Positions 35,933 through 46,578 of a stretch of DNA of 64,000 nt are shown one piece after another. Each line of letters opens with the position of its first letter. Position 1 is the first letter of the stretch. The position numbers were made by a program, and so were the translations under genes. Location: assembly GCA_002197995.1 (NCBI GenBank), contig NGZR01000003.1:7130001-7194000 (forward strand), given 5' to 3'. This DNA comes from Gaeumannomyces sp. JS-464. Taxonomy: Eukaryota > Ascomycota > Sordariomycetes > Magnaporthales > Magnaporthaceae. Below the pieces are notes generated by a model. It was not told the DNA's origin, searched no databases, and saw nothing but the letters and a program-made list of their open reading frames with translations.

Positions 35933-36134
35933 TTTGCTCCATTGTTCCAATGCTGCTTTCCCCTCTGTGGCAAGAAGCCAACTGGAACGAATTGATGTCA
36001 AATGTGGGCTACGCAGTGCTTCGCCAGGGCTTAGCGCCAACAGCCCTTGACCAACTCCTGCGTGCCCTTTGAGATCCAATTTGAAGTCAGCACCACCGGG
36101 CCCCCAAATGGAGAGTTCTACACCCAAAATTGAC
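35933..36134 (+). repeat. Dispersed repeat, copy B (partner at 18,318-18,502)
   Basis: About 200 bp in the same orientation as copy A. The 32-nt core at 36,000-36,031 differs by one base. Like copy A it ends shortly before the start codon of a RIP-damaged gene (36,196 here; 18,163 on the opposite strand for copy A). Confidence 0.65.
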
Positions 36135-36195
36135 CATACATATGCCGAATCCTCCCAAGTGCGCTCGGCCGTGCATGCCAGTTCTCCATTGCTAA

Positions 36196-37589
36196 ATGAT
36201 GGATGCCAACGAGTTCCGCGAGGGCGCCGAGGGCGGGAAGATCCCCATTGACAGTCACGATCAGGTGTTGCGGATCGCGTTTATCTACGCGGACCAAGGC
36301 GCGTGGCGGGACAACGGAGTTTTTAATGTGGTCGATAAACTCCATGCGCGCGGCTGGTCATTCGGACAGGGAGGTTTTAAGTTCAACCGGTATGTATTTT
36401 TCCGGGGTGTCGCATCACTACTTAGGCTGGGTATGGCTGACGACCAAAAAGGACTTTGGACACGTTTTACATTGCCCAAATCGCGGCCGGCTGCTACAAC
36501 TCCTCCGGCCAGCTCGAGGGCGAATTCCCCACTTTCGATTAGTTCGGCTCGTTTTACTCGGAGCACCGAAAGCTAATCGGCCAGGACGCATGGAAGCAAT
36601 ACTACTCGCCCAGCTTCCTCGCCCAGCAAGCGTCGGCTCGTTTTTACCGCTTGCCCAACCTGCGGGACCTCCCGGACGCGAGTGACCCGCTAGCGCGGCC
36701 GCGGAACAAAGGCGTCGGCCACTTTACAAAGCTTCCCCGCTGGGCATATGCCGTCGGGCGGAATCGCGTCGTGCAGCTTACTTTATCTGCCGCGACCATC
36801 GATCGGCTAGCCCTTTCAACCTTTCGGCAGACTACCGCGCGCCTGCGAAAGGAATGTCCCAGCGCGCAGCCTTATTCGGAGACGCAAACGCGCCTTTGGC
36901 TCGTGCACGAGGGTTATGCTTATCGCAACCCGCCCCTTAACGGCAACCGCGTGCTTAACGGTTACGGTATCCTAATCGGCGAAAAAGCGGTTAACGTGTG
37001 GGCGTGGGAGGCAGACTATTCCAAGGAAAGATAGGACTTATCCGTTAACGACCCGTCATTCCTGGGGCCGGACCGGGATGGGACGCGTAAAACCGAGGTG
37101 TTTTGGTGCGGAAAGCCGGACGGAGGTGTCGTTACGGAAACGTGATGGAAAGGATGGGAGCCCGAGCTCGGAAGCGAAAAAGAGATGGAATTCCTGGCGG
37201 CAGTCGCGGTTATAGAAACCGAAGGGGTCGGTGATATGGGCGAGCTAAACTATACCTTGCAGTCGCACATACTTTTAGGGGTGTTTCGTGCTGCATTTTA
37301 CGAAACGGAGGAGCGGGAGGGCCACGTGGGGGAGCTAAGGCGGCTTATAGTCGAAGCTGGAAGGCTTAAGGAGGATAGGGCTAAATCGTGGGTCCGACAG
37401 GCTTTGCTGGTCATGGAGCCGTACGTAAGGAAGGTGAACGGCTGGCCTGCCGCGGAGGAGAAACGAAATGAACTGTTTCGACAGATTCTCGTGGGAAACG
37501 GGCAGCTTTTCGCGTGGGGGTGGCTTTCCCCCAGCTCCAAGGAGTTCAATTTTGAGCTGAAGCTAGGGCAATATGTAGAGACACGTTGA
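36196..37589 (+). pseudogene. Hypothetical protein gene with three in-frame stops
   Basis: Exon 1 (36,196-36,389) and exon 2 (36,452-37,589) flank a 62-bp intron (GTATGT donor, GGCTGAC branch, AAG acceptor) and join in frame; about 443 residues. Protein-like features: DQVLRIAFIYADQGAWRDNG, LDTFYIAQIAAGCYNSSGQL, TQTRLWLVHEGYAYRNPPL and a helical C-terminus. No family is recognised. Stops lie at 36,540-36,542 (TAG), 37,032-37,034 (TAG) and 37,143-37,145 (TGA). Both TAGs fit CAG with C-to-T in a CpA context and the TGA fits CGA or TGG changed by RIP. Frame and splice sites are otherwise intact, so the gene was probably functional until RIP reached it. Confidence 0.6.
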
Positions 37590-37753
37590 CGTTGACATGA
37601 CTTCTCGGTTTCCAAGTTTAGCGAGGTTCCTCAGAGCTGTAGGCGCTAGTGCCGCTGTGGACGATGTTACAGTGCAGTGCATTCGTGATTACCATGCATG
37701 TGACCCAAACATCAAATCGCCCAGGGAATTGATCAAAATTGAACCGACACCAC

Positions 37754-37782
37754 CCTTGCCAGCGCGACGTCACGCCTCGACT
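37754..37782 (+). repeat. 29-bp exact repeat, copy 1 (partner 62,810-62,838)
   Basis: CCTTGCCAGCGCGACGTCAC and the following nine bases occur identically at 62,810-62,838, 25 kb away, with partial similarity extending about 15 bp upstream. It is too long to be chance and too short to classify. Confidence 0.7.
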
Positions 37783-37802
37783 TGACGGCCACAGGTCGCG
37801 AC

Positions 37803-38673
37803 ATGAGGGACCTCTTCGAGCCGGCCGTGTACCGGCTCCCCCCCAAGCACAGACGCAGGCTCATGAGGCTGCGCAGCCGGCTGCGCCAGCCGTGGACGCC
37901 GCTCGAGCTGCGCCGGTCGCTTCGCATCCTGCGCGAGGTCCACCGGCACCAGCACTAGCACCACCGTGAGCCTCTCCCCACCGCGCGCGCCGCCCTGCAC
38001 CTCGCGCGCCTGCTGTTCCGCCTGCCGTGGCACCACCCCTGCCGCCTGCCGCCGCCGCCGGGCGAAATCATGGCCTACGCGGCGAGCGGGTACTTCAAGA
38101 CGCACCACGCCGCCCTGCTCGCCGAGCGCCTGCTCCCCCTCTGGCGCTGGCGCGACACGGCCCGCGCGCCTTCCTCGGCCTGTACGAGGGCTTCTACGCC
38201 GGCGACGACGTCCACGTCCAGTACGAGACCGAGTACTTCTGGTACCGTAACGACCCGGCCTGGTCCCCGGAACGCCTGCCCGACCCGCGCGCGTTCGGGA
38301 CCTGGCCGCCGGCGACGAGGGCGAGCGGCAGCTTGTAGTGCTCGCGTCGGTGGCGGAGGCCCGAGCCGAGTCGTTCAACTGGCGTTGGATGCACGGGTTC
38401 GGCCGTGACCGCGAGCATGTCGACTGGGACGGCAAAGCGCCGCGCATCTTCGAGCCCGTCTTCAAGGGGCCCGCCTGGGCCGCATCGGTCCCACGTCTGC
38501 CACGCTTGCTGGAGCTCGACAAGCCTGATCCCGAGTGGATCGCCAAGGGAGAAGACAATATGCTTCGTTGTTCGGGGTGGTGTGTCCCTTTTGGAAGCGC
38601 AACATTTTCACCGACACAGGGGCACTCAGGTCTGCGTGAATGCACAGTGTTGCCGCTGTCCTGCCCAATCTGA
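37803..38673 (+). pseudogene. Hypothetical protein fragment, frameshifted
   Basis: Coding-like sequence begins MRDLFEPAVYRLPPKHRRR at 37,803 and passes through at least three frames: LLAERLLPLWRWRDTA, then FLGLYEGFYAGDDVHVQYET, then VVLASVAEARAESFNWRWM and RLLELDKPDPEWIAK. A TAG (37,957-37,959) and two frame changes interrupt it. High GC, strong codon bias and aromatic-rich motifs support a former gene; I recognise no family. No splice sites explain the frame changes. Confidence 0.45.
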
Positions 38674-38839
38674 CAAAGCCTCGACTCCGAAGCTCCCACC
38701 CAGACCCTGTTGTTGCATGGGCGTGCCAACTCCGCCATCCTGCTAAAAGTGAATTTAGTGTGATTTATTGTGCACTGACACTGCTCTCCAAGCTGGGACC
38801 GCAGGGTTTCGGCAAGGATCAAAAAAGAGAGAAAACAAA

Positions 38840-38957
38840 ACATACAACACCGAGGATTCCCAGTGGTCACCCACCTGAGTACTAGTTCGGCCCTCATATG
38901 TTTTAGTACTGGGAAAGAGGGCTTCCTCAAATGGACGATTTTCCATCCAAAAACGGG
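38840..38957 (-). rRNA. 5S rRNA-like sequence, 3' half well conserved
   Basis: On the minus strand the last about 80 nt match fungal 5S rRNA (core GAACTAGTACTCAGGTGGGT, then GACCACTGGGAATCC and TGTTGTATGT), followed by a T-rich stretch that could end RNA polymerase III transcription. The 5' half is poor: the expected ACATACGACC start that pairs with TGTTGTATGT is absent. It may be a pseudogene, a divergent dispersed copy or a 5S-derived SINE fragment. Dispersed 5S genes are normal in Sordariomycetes. Confidence 0.55.
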
Positions 38958-39638
38958 CGCCTTTACTCCGCACTCTAACCACCGTTCGAAGGACGTATCT
39001 GACGTTTCGAACCCCTGGATTGGCGAGTCACCGTTTTCGAATTCCAACTAATACAATAAGCGACCCTCGTCACATTCCTGTGACCCCGCTCAATGCTCAG
39101 AGATTCAATCACTCCAGCACCGTTCTAGGAAGAATCCCCACATCCCCTCGCAACCACCATCGCCTTGTATGTCCACGATTTTGGTCAATTTCACGCGATG
39201 TATGCCACGGACGAGGAGTCGACCACCGCCGCCAGGATGGGGGACGAGTGCAGATTGGGCCCAGGGCCCGGTTTCTGGCACCCCTCCATTTTTCGACGTC
39301 CAAGCGACCGCTTTTTCCACTTATGTCGCGCAGCTGTCGTTGGTGGTCCTACTGCCTCTGCCGTTTCTGGCTCGCATTATTAAATGCCAGCCCTAAGCTG
39401 CCGCCGCTTCAACCTAAGCAGGGGGCGGCGCAGGGTGAGCCACAAGTGATCAGCCTGAACTACCACAAGCAAAGCGGCAGTACCCACACGTTGTGCCCCT
39501 GAACCGTCTGGCTCCAAGCTCCAAGCTTACTGCCTAAATTCAGGCTCCAGGGGCTCCAGGCCACAGCTGCGCAATCGTTAATCCGTTTCCACCGGCCCCC
39601 TTATCGAATGGCTGCCCTGCGTTATATCAGAAGCCGGG
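38958..39638. other. Intergenic, no supported gene
   Basis: Overlapping open frames at 39.02-39.5 kb (one with a hydrophobic LSLVVLLPLPFLARII end) have no family support. I see nothing else here. Confidence 0.45.
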
Positions 39639-39827
39639 ATGCCAGCGCCCTATGGCCTGAAAGTTTTCCCACAATTCCCAAATCTTCCGACCGAACTTAG
39701 GCGTAAAATCTGGAATTTCTTGGGCTTGTGCGAACCTCGGGTTCTTACCATTTGTTGGCCACCAGGAGGATTTGACAAACGGGAGATTGATTCACAGACA
39801 GCCACAGCAAGGTGTAAAGACCTTTAG
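39639..39827 (+). pseudogene. 2EXR-type domain protein, N-terminal fragment
   Basis: The frame opens MPAPYGLKVFPQFPNLPTEL and continues RRKIWNFLGLCEPRVLTI. The FxxFPxLPxELRxxIW pattern defines the fungal 2EXR (F-box-like) family, normally 250-400 residues. Here the frame stops after 62 residues and I find no convincing continuation, so it is a fragment or a RIP-truncated gene. The family's function is unknown. The region 39,828-40,416 holds no gene I can support. Confidence 0.55.
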
Positions 39828-40416
39828 TGGTTTAATTAATTGGGGTGCAAAAGATATCGTAAGAGATCTAGGGCCGGCCGAAGGCAGCCGGGATCCCGAC
39901 CGAGGGCGGATCTGTCATGACCCAAGCACTGGGAAACGCCTCAGGGAAGCACTGAGACTGTGGTCACGGAGAGGTCGGAACAGTCTGTTGCTCCGACGCT
40001 GGGTAGCCTTCCACTCCGCCAGCGCCTTGGAATGGCGTCTGGAAGCCTGATCCATCCCCATGAGGGTACGACATGCCGGACGTCGTGCTTTGACTGATGG
40101 AAGTTTTGACGAAGAACACAGGAAGCTCGACTGCCTGTGGTGCGTATCAAGAGGAACGAGTATCTCAACTCGGAACGCAATGCGGGCTCACAACCTGCTG
40201 GCGAACGAGGTTTTCGGGGCCAATCTGTATTGTATTAGCACCCAGTGGAGTGCGGTTATCCGTTATAAGATCAAAATGGGTCCCCGTGCTTCCAGAGCTG
40301 GATCCGGGCTAAATACATGACGTTTGCCATGGCAACGTGGCTCCCAGCCATCGTTCCTAAACCAGACTGTCCCTTAGGGCTATGCCCGGAGGCCGTGTTG
40401 TGCTTGCAGTCCAACA

Positions 40417-41054
40417 TGTTACAATCAGGATGTTCTGCTCCTAAGGTAGGGCGCTTCAGGGGTTGACTGGACAGTACACTGGCGATTGCTTTAAGGGGAT
40501 CTGGTGCTTAAAAGAAACGGTTTGATTGCTTGCCCCAAAGGTTACTTGGGAGCTAACTTAGGTTAACCAATACCCAGCATCTATTAAAACAATCTAACCT
40601 GGGGGTCCTCCTTTTAGTGTTATGTGCTACGCATTGAAGAGTTCTTGCGGGGAGATTTTAAAGGTTTAGGACACTCAGCCGTTCTGGTTCTGGCTCGAAA
40701 TAGTGGTAGGATAATACAGACAAAAACGGTTGCTTGCCTTTCAGATCCCTATCACCCTAGGGTTTTCCAGGCCCGTTTTTATACCCGAAGTCCTGTCTTT
40801 CGATCAGGGCACTGGGAACGTCGTTAGCGCTTTTAAGTGCCTAAGCACTACTATGGTTAACGTCCTATAGCGCCTAAGCACTACTGTGGTCAGCGCCCCA
40901 TAGTGCCTAAACACTGCTGTCCGTGGGGTGGCAGTCCTGGCAGCAGGGCCCGACCTCCACCGAGGAGGCCCGGGGCCTCCTGTACTTTGGGGGTGTTACA
41001 TTTAGGCCGCCTCCTGTTAGTGTTTTTGCCTGCCTCCCTGCTTTGGTCGTAACA
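40417..41054. mobile_element. TGTTAC...GTAACA element, copy 1 (LTR-like)
   Basis: A 638-bp unit starts TGTTACAATCAGG and ends GGTCGTAACA. A second copy (45,325-45,745) shares both ends and the internal CTAAGGTAGGGCGCTT-like block. The short terminal inverted repeat and length fit a solo LTR or a non-autonomous element. No target duplication is visible. Copy 1 contains a degenerate tandem repeat around 40,825-40,915 that copy 2 lacks. Confidence 0.6.
40825..40915. repeat. Short tandem repeat inside the TGTTAC element
   Basis: About three imperfect copies of a unit of some 30-40 bp containing GCCTAAGCACTACT, followed by a spacer ending in ATAG. The copies differ by a few substitutions. Confidence 0.55.
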
Positions 41055-41059
41055 ACCTA

Positions 41060-41062
41060 TTA
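41060..41062 (+). repeat. TTA target-site duplication, left of Harbinger copy 2
   Basis: TTA directly precedes GGGGCTGTAC and recurs after the right end at 44,984-44,986. This is the typical 3-bp PIF/Harbinger duplication. Confidence 0.75.
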
Positions 41063-41410
41063 GGGGCTGTACAATACTAAATCGGGTTTTTTGGTTTTTC
41101 ATACTATTTTTGCCAACCGTTGGAAAACTGGTTTGCGGATCCGGGCCAGGGGCTCCCTGGCCCTTGTAAAAAGCCTAATAAATATAGCTTTAAACCCGCC
41201 AGAAGTACCATTTTGAACAGGCCAATGGGACCCGTAAATGCAGCCCTTGTAAACCACGTGTAACCCTTAATCCGGCTCGAGGCCGGCCGCCGGATATAAA
41301 GGAAGGGGATCCGGATCAAGTCGAGGCAGTAGGGAGTAAACAACTCGGCGATTTGACCGCAATTTCTACCTGTTGGGAACACCAAATATACCGTTCAACT
41401 CGCCTTTTTT

Positions 41411-42600
41411 TTGCTTTATCCAATGGCTATTTCCCTGTCTACCTCCCGGGCTTTATACCGGCGCAAAGTTCGTTACCTTCTCCTTTTTTTTATGCAGGCA
41501 ATCGTTGCCACCTGTATATTCAAAGCCCTTAAGGGCGTGGGCGGAGGCCTACGAACCGTGCATACGGCGATCTTTTCCGGTAACACCCTTTTCCGATACT
41601 GGCAAAAACCCGAGGCCGCCTCGGCCTTTCGGGACCTGTTCCGGGTTAGCCAAAGCATTTTTCAAAGCCTTTGCAACTGGTTAAACACGAATTTACGCTT
41701 AACGGGGTTAAAACTCGTTTTTTGCCCGAGAAAGTTGCGAGCTTTTGTATATCTGTAAGCAGGGTGTCTTTTTTCGGGCCGCGGCCCACCTTTTTGGCCG
41801 CAGTGCGGATATAACAGGCCGGCATTTCCACGAGGTATTGCGAGCTATAATGCACTTCCACTGCGCGTTTATAACGTTGCCGGGGGTTTTAACGTTTCTT
41901 GGCCCGATTGCAAGCGTTAAGAGGTCCGGGAGGCCTTTGCTAAGTGCCTGGGAGCCGTTAACGGGACCTTAATCAATGCTAAAGTCAGCGCGGAGAAGGG
42001 AGTCGCGTGGAGGAGTTGGAAAGGGCTTATTGCACAAAACGTTTTAGCGGCCGTAAATCACGGCGGGCGGTTCGTTTTCGTCTTGGCAGGCACAAAGGGT
42101 TAGTATACGACTTTCAAATGTTTAGGGAGGCTTTTTCGCGCGGATTTCGGATCCCACCGGGTTACTTTTACTTTAGGGATGCCGGTTTTAGCTTAAAGTA
42201 AAAAGTAATTACTTTTTTACCGCGACGAGGTATTATTTACAGGAATAAGGCTTTGCCCGGCCGGAAACCTTTAAAGAGCTTTTTAACCTGCATTATGCAA
42301 AAATACGTGTAAAGGTTAAAAGGTTTTTCGGCGAGCTTAAAAGGCGCTGGAAAATTATTAAAAGCACGGCGCTTAACTACCATATCCGCACATAAATTAA
42401 TATCGTATTAGCCGTTACGGCCTGCATAACTTTATTTTGGAAAAGGAATTTAGGGCATTTTTAGCATTTAATTTTAGCCCCGAACAAGCTAAAATTGGCG
42501 GAGAAAATGCACTTAAAAAGGCTCGGGTTTGGAAAAAAGGTGTAAGGCGAGGGCGGCAAATCGAGATAACGCAAGCGTTTTGGATCCAATACCGGCCTCG
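41411..42600 (+). pseudogene. Harbinger DDE transposase, RIP-degraded (copy 2)
   Basis: The N-terminal 115 residues are open (MAISLSTSRALYRRKVRYLL, FRDLFRVSQSIFQSLCNWL), after which frames break. Landmarks are CLGAVNGTLINAKV (catalytic Asp changed to Asn), AQNVLAAVNHGGRFVFVLAG and GYFYFRDAGF (second Asp kept). Copy 1 keeps the first Asp and has lost the second, so the two copies were mutated independently. The remaining interior to about 43.5 kb is AT-rich and non-coding. Confidence 0.78.
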
Positions 42601-43499
42601 ATAGCTAACAAATTGTAGGACGATTAAAGCTTATAAAGCTTGTAAAAAAACGCCGTAATTTGCGTTAAAATGCCTCGTCGAGGGGAATTAAAAAAGGGTC
42701 GCGGTTTGCTAATTAAAGCACTGGTTTAAAAAAAAAAAGGTTAACTTAAAAAAAGCGGTATAACGAGGGCTTTATGCAAAAGTGGCAAATTTAGCGTAGC
42801 GAAAAATGCTTAGTTTTATGCGAAAGTAGGCCTATTCGATTGCCTTTATTAAAACGAGTCGATCGGTGCTTTTTAAATAAACGGCTAAAAATTAAAAGGA
42901 AGGCCGGCGATTAAATTAAAAGGTTGTTTTGGATTTGCATAAACGTTACTTATTTAAGTAATAAATACGGTGGCAATAAATTAGTCGAAATATTAATTGG
43001 ATTTAAACGGGGATTATAATAAAAGGTAGCACTCGTTAAGCTTTGCCGGTTAATTTTCGTCGTTTTTTTTGCGATAATTTCGGTGTTTGTTTAAATTGTA
43101 ATTTGGTGCATTTTAATCGCCTTTTTAAAGCCAATTAAATGCCGTAACCCGCGGCGCGATTAACGTTATTTTTATTTATTTAAAAGCGAGTATAGTGCAT
43201 ATAATAACCTGCCTAATGCTAATTCCCGTGCTAAGCCTCCCAACGTTTAAAAGCAAAGCTAATAACAACATTCCCTAATAATTTTAGCAAAACAGGACTT
43301 TTAAGTACGAAAATACCTTTATTAAACCGCTTCGATTATAAAAACCCGTCGTCGCGTTTTTGCACTAAATTAACTATTAAATCTTTGTTTTCCTCGTCGG
43401 TTAACCATTAGTAAGCTATCGATTTGTCGAATTTAAAGTCCGGATTAATTGCCGTTTAATCCGGCCTAATAACTGTTTTACGGGTATTTTCGTAATTCC

Positions 43500-44300
43500 T
43501 TAACGGTTTAAATCCAAAGCTCGTGCTTTAACCAATGCTTAAAAAGCGTTCGAAAGGCTTAGGAAAACCTCCTACTTGAAAGGGTTAAGTTCTAGTCGGT
43601 TTTTAATCCGGCTCGGGCTAACGTTTGTGTAGCTTTAAAAAGGCGGTCCCCGACGTGTAGTTGGGCTTCGGCTACCGTTAAATGCCCGGCTTGCTAAAAG
43701 GTTGTTTTCGGGCCTTTTTTTGGCCGGCTAACGTGCGGGACCCTCGTCGTCGCTTTCCTTTTTGCCAAACGTTGGGCGGCCGTGGCGATTTGTTCCCTTA
43801 TCGCTTAATTACTTGCAAAAGCGGCTTTGTAAAAGTCCGAACGAAAAAAAGCCCTTTTGCGCATTTAACGGGCGTTAAGCCGGACCGTAAAAAACGTTTG
43901 CCAAACGTGCGTTAGCGAGGTAAAGTCCCGTAACTGGATTAACGGTAACCCTTAACCTTTTCTCGAAATTTAGCCAGTTTTTATACTGCCTTTTAAAACT
44001 ATTATACTTGTTTTTAACCTTTTTTAACCACCGGATAAAAGGTTAACGATTAGCTAAAGCCTTAACGGCCGTTTTAAAACACTTGGAAAGCTAAAAAGCG
44101 ATTGCCGAATTTATTTTCCCTTAGCGGCCGAACTTCGCGAGGCTTTCGAGGAAGGCCAAAAGCTAATCGGCGGTTTAATTAATACGTTTGCCGGCCTTTT
44201 GGGAAGCTTAGGAAGCTTTTTTAAAAGTCGTTTAGGTTGTTTAAATGGCCGGCACAAGGGAGGGGGTTTTAAAAAGTGCACGGGAAACCGGAAAAAACGC
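43500..44300 (-). pseudogene. Harbinger Myb/SANT-like gene remnant (copy 2)
   Basis: Position and scattered similarity to 23,157-24,116 identify the second Harbinger gene, for example the FWPSSKASR-like stretch near 44,150 and matching spacing. RIP has removed nearly all reading frame. Identity rests mainly on collinearity with copy 1. Confidence 0.5.
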
Positions 44301-45082
44301 TGCCGGCGAGTTAAAATCGTCGCAAAAGTCGTCGATATCGTCGTTTTCCCGGCCTTGTAACGAGGCTGCCAAAGTTTTTAACGTGATATAGGTGGTGGGG
44401 GATCCTCCTCGTCCTCGTTATAAGGGGGGGACGAGGGAGGCAAAAATTAAGCCCGATTTAAGCCTTCCCGGCGCCGGCGCCGGAAACGGAAAAAGGGTTA
44501 ACGAGGCATAGCTTTAAAAGTAGGGTTAATAAGTAACAAAGTCGGTTGTAAATAGTAAAGATAAACCGGATTGGTTTTTGCTGTACTTAAATTTAGCTTG
44601 CCAAAAGCTTCCCCTTATATACTACGAAAACCTTTAGGCTTTAAGCTTTTAAATGAGCTTACAGCCGGCCTTAGGGCTTTTTAAATCCATTGCAAAGTGA
44701 GGCTATTTAAGCTTGTTTTTACCCTTAATTAGGACTTTCCACGGGTTGTTGTTATTTTTGGGAATAGCTTTTATTTTAAACGTTTATGCCTTTTGTTTTT
44801 TATAAAACGACGTTGCTTTGTGCTTTTGGATGTAAATCCACTGAAAAGCAGGCCCAAATATATAAACGGGCACAGGGCCCCCCCCCCCGGGCGTTATTTC
44901 CACGTCGATAAATAAGCTTAAATAAGGTTAAAAAACCGGCCCAGGGTTAAAAAACCAAAAAACAATTAGTATCGTACAAGCCCTTAGTTTCGAAAGATAT
45001 CCAAAAGTAGGATTTTTTTTTTGGCATTATTACCCCACTTGATTAAACCGTTTTAACAAACGTAGCACAAGAAAAACGGCTA

Positions 45083-45201
45083 CTTAAAGCTAAAAGCGGC
45101 TACACAAACAGTACAACCGAAATGGAACGACGGCTTCGACAACGTCGTAATCACGCACGAGCTTGCAACCTGCCACAGTAGCCGTTTTTAGCTCCTTTAA
45201 G
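45083..45201. repeat. Inverted repeat, potential hairpin
   Basis: CTTAAAGCTAAAAGCGGCTAC at 45,083-45,103 is matched, with a 3-nt insertion, by its reverse complement at 45,178-45,201 (GTAGCCGTTTTTAGC...CTTTAAG). A second AAAAACGGCTAC at 45,072-45,083 can pair with the same arm. The loop is about 75 nt. It may be a small foldback element; no target duplication was found. Confidence 0.6.
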
Positions 45202-45324
45202 TTTTTTTATGTTACAAACCTAGCTTTGGTGCCGCTTAAGCCCCACTTACGCTTGTATTTTGCCAGCCGATTTGCTTACCGCCCACGCAAACATTTAAAT
45301 TAAAGCACCCCCAGTCCGCCACCC

Positions 45325-45745
45325 TGTTACAATTAAGGTTCTGCTTCTAAAGTAGGGCGCTTTAGGAGAGGTTTGGACATTACTTTAGGTGCTTGCTTTA
45401 AAAGAACTAGGTGCTAGGGTAACAATCTAATTGCTTGCTTTAAAGGTTATCCAAAAGCTAACTTAGAAATTAACTAATGCCGAAGCCTTAGTTAAAAACT
45501 ACATCACTATTTAAAAAGTCCTCCTTATATACTAATGTTTAGTGCTGCCAAGTAGGTGATATGTTTGCTATATCCATAACAAGCATATCACTCCTTGTGC
45601 CTTAGTGATATGTTTGCTATGCTTATAGCAGCCATATCGCTTGTGCTTAGGTAACCATCACGTGATTCTCTGGCTGCGGGGTAAGTGCTCCTTTTTAACC
45701 CCTCCCCTCCTGGGTGCCTGGGACTTACGGGTTCTGGTCGTAACA
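45325..45745. mobile_element. TGTTAC...GTAACA element, copy 2
   Basis: 421 bp with the same ends as copy 1. Its right end abuts the Fot1/pogo remnant. The middle holds two copies of GTGATATGTTTGCTAT (near 45,557 and 45,606) in place of the tandem repeat of copy 1. Confidence 0.6.
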
Positions 45746-46071
45746 TTCGCAACCTAATTGGTCCCGACGGTACCTGCGTTACGTTCGGCAAGCAATCGGT
45801 CGGCCATATTTTTAACGCCAGAAAGCCGGGGAGGAAATGCGCGAAAATCCAGCTCGAAAATGTATTTAACAAACGCCTCCTTTTCGGATTCCGTCAATTT
45901 CCGGAAATTGGGCGTGCAATCACGTCGAGCAGTTTGGTCGCGCTTCCGACGCGCTAAAGTCGATTTCGCGACCGAATACACTTTCGCAGCCTCCCGTATG
46001 GTTAATTGTAGGTTTGATTGCAAAGCTTGGAGGGCAAGGATTACCCGACTTTCGTCGCTTGTTTTTTTCAT
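45746..46071 (-). pseudogene. Fot1/pogo-type transposase, N-terminal fragment
   Basis: The minus frame reads MKKTSDESRVILALQALQSN, then LTIREAAKVYSVAKSTLARR and RKLTESEKEAFVKYIFELD, FPPRLSGVKNMADRLLAER. These are the HTH_psq and start of the CENPB-type HTH domains of Tc1-mariner/pogo (Fot1) transposases. The frame ends at TAG (TGG with G-to-A would explain it) and then meets the TGTTAC element, so the DDE domain is missing. The following 46,072-46,578 is AT-rich with no gene. Confidence 0.75.
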
Positions 46072-46578
46072 TTTTGTTGGTGGAGGAATTGGTCGGAAAA
46101 GAAAAAGCGTAGCGTTATCGCGTTTCTTGTCCCATTCGGTGTGTTATCCCATTCGGTGGTAAACCACGTTATATTTTTTTTTATAGTGTGTTTTGTTTGT
46201 TCGTTTGCTTTTTTTTTTTTTCGTCTTTGGGTTCCAAATTTTCCAGTTTCGCCATCAACTATTACACCTTCCTTCCACTCCGTAAAACACGTATAAAATG
46301 CTACCATTTAATTATAGCAACTCGTATAGCAAAAAGGAATCACGTCGATCTCGGTTTACCCAAACATTCGTAGTTTAAACATACAGGTAAAGTATATAAT
46401 CCTAAGGATACCTACTTGAGTATTAATTCGGCAGTCCTCCCGCCCTGGTCGACGGCGTTAATGTTTTTGGCAGCCTTTGCTATCGTCCGTATGTAGTCGA
46501 CGGCATTAGCACGGCGCGCAAAGGCGGGAGGCGGGTTTTCTTCATGTGGCCGCTTCGGTATCTTTTTAACTAGAGGAT

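Larger units (their letters stand above)
41063..44983. mobile_element. PIF/Harbinger transposon copy 2
   Basis: 3.92 kb. The left end reads GGGGCTGTACAATACTAA; the right end in reverse complement reads GGGCTTGTACGATACTAA; both run on into TTTTTTGGTTTTT. TTA flanks both sides. The internal order matches copy 1: transposase on plus at the left, Myb/SANT-like on minus at the right, then a region similar to 31,073-31,611. It carries no nested element. Heavy RIP. Confidence 0.85.

Noticed and set aside
37770..39047. 425-codon open frame on minus
   Set aside because: It covers the 5S-like sequence and lies antisense to a GC-rich frameshifted gene; composition is Arg/Ala-rich as expected for a shadow frame.
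38957..39047. Possible tRNA gene because of GGTTCGAAAC-like sequence on minus
   Set aside because: No A box, acceptor stem or anticodon arm could be drawn around it.
40417..41054. CRISPR-like array in the 40.83-40.91 kb tandem repeats
   Set aside because: Repeats are imperfect, contiguous and eukaryotic; there are no unique spacers of constant length.
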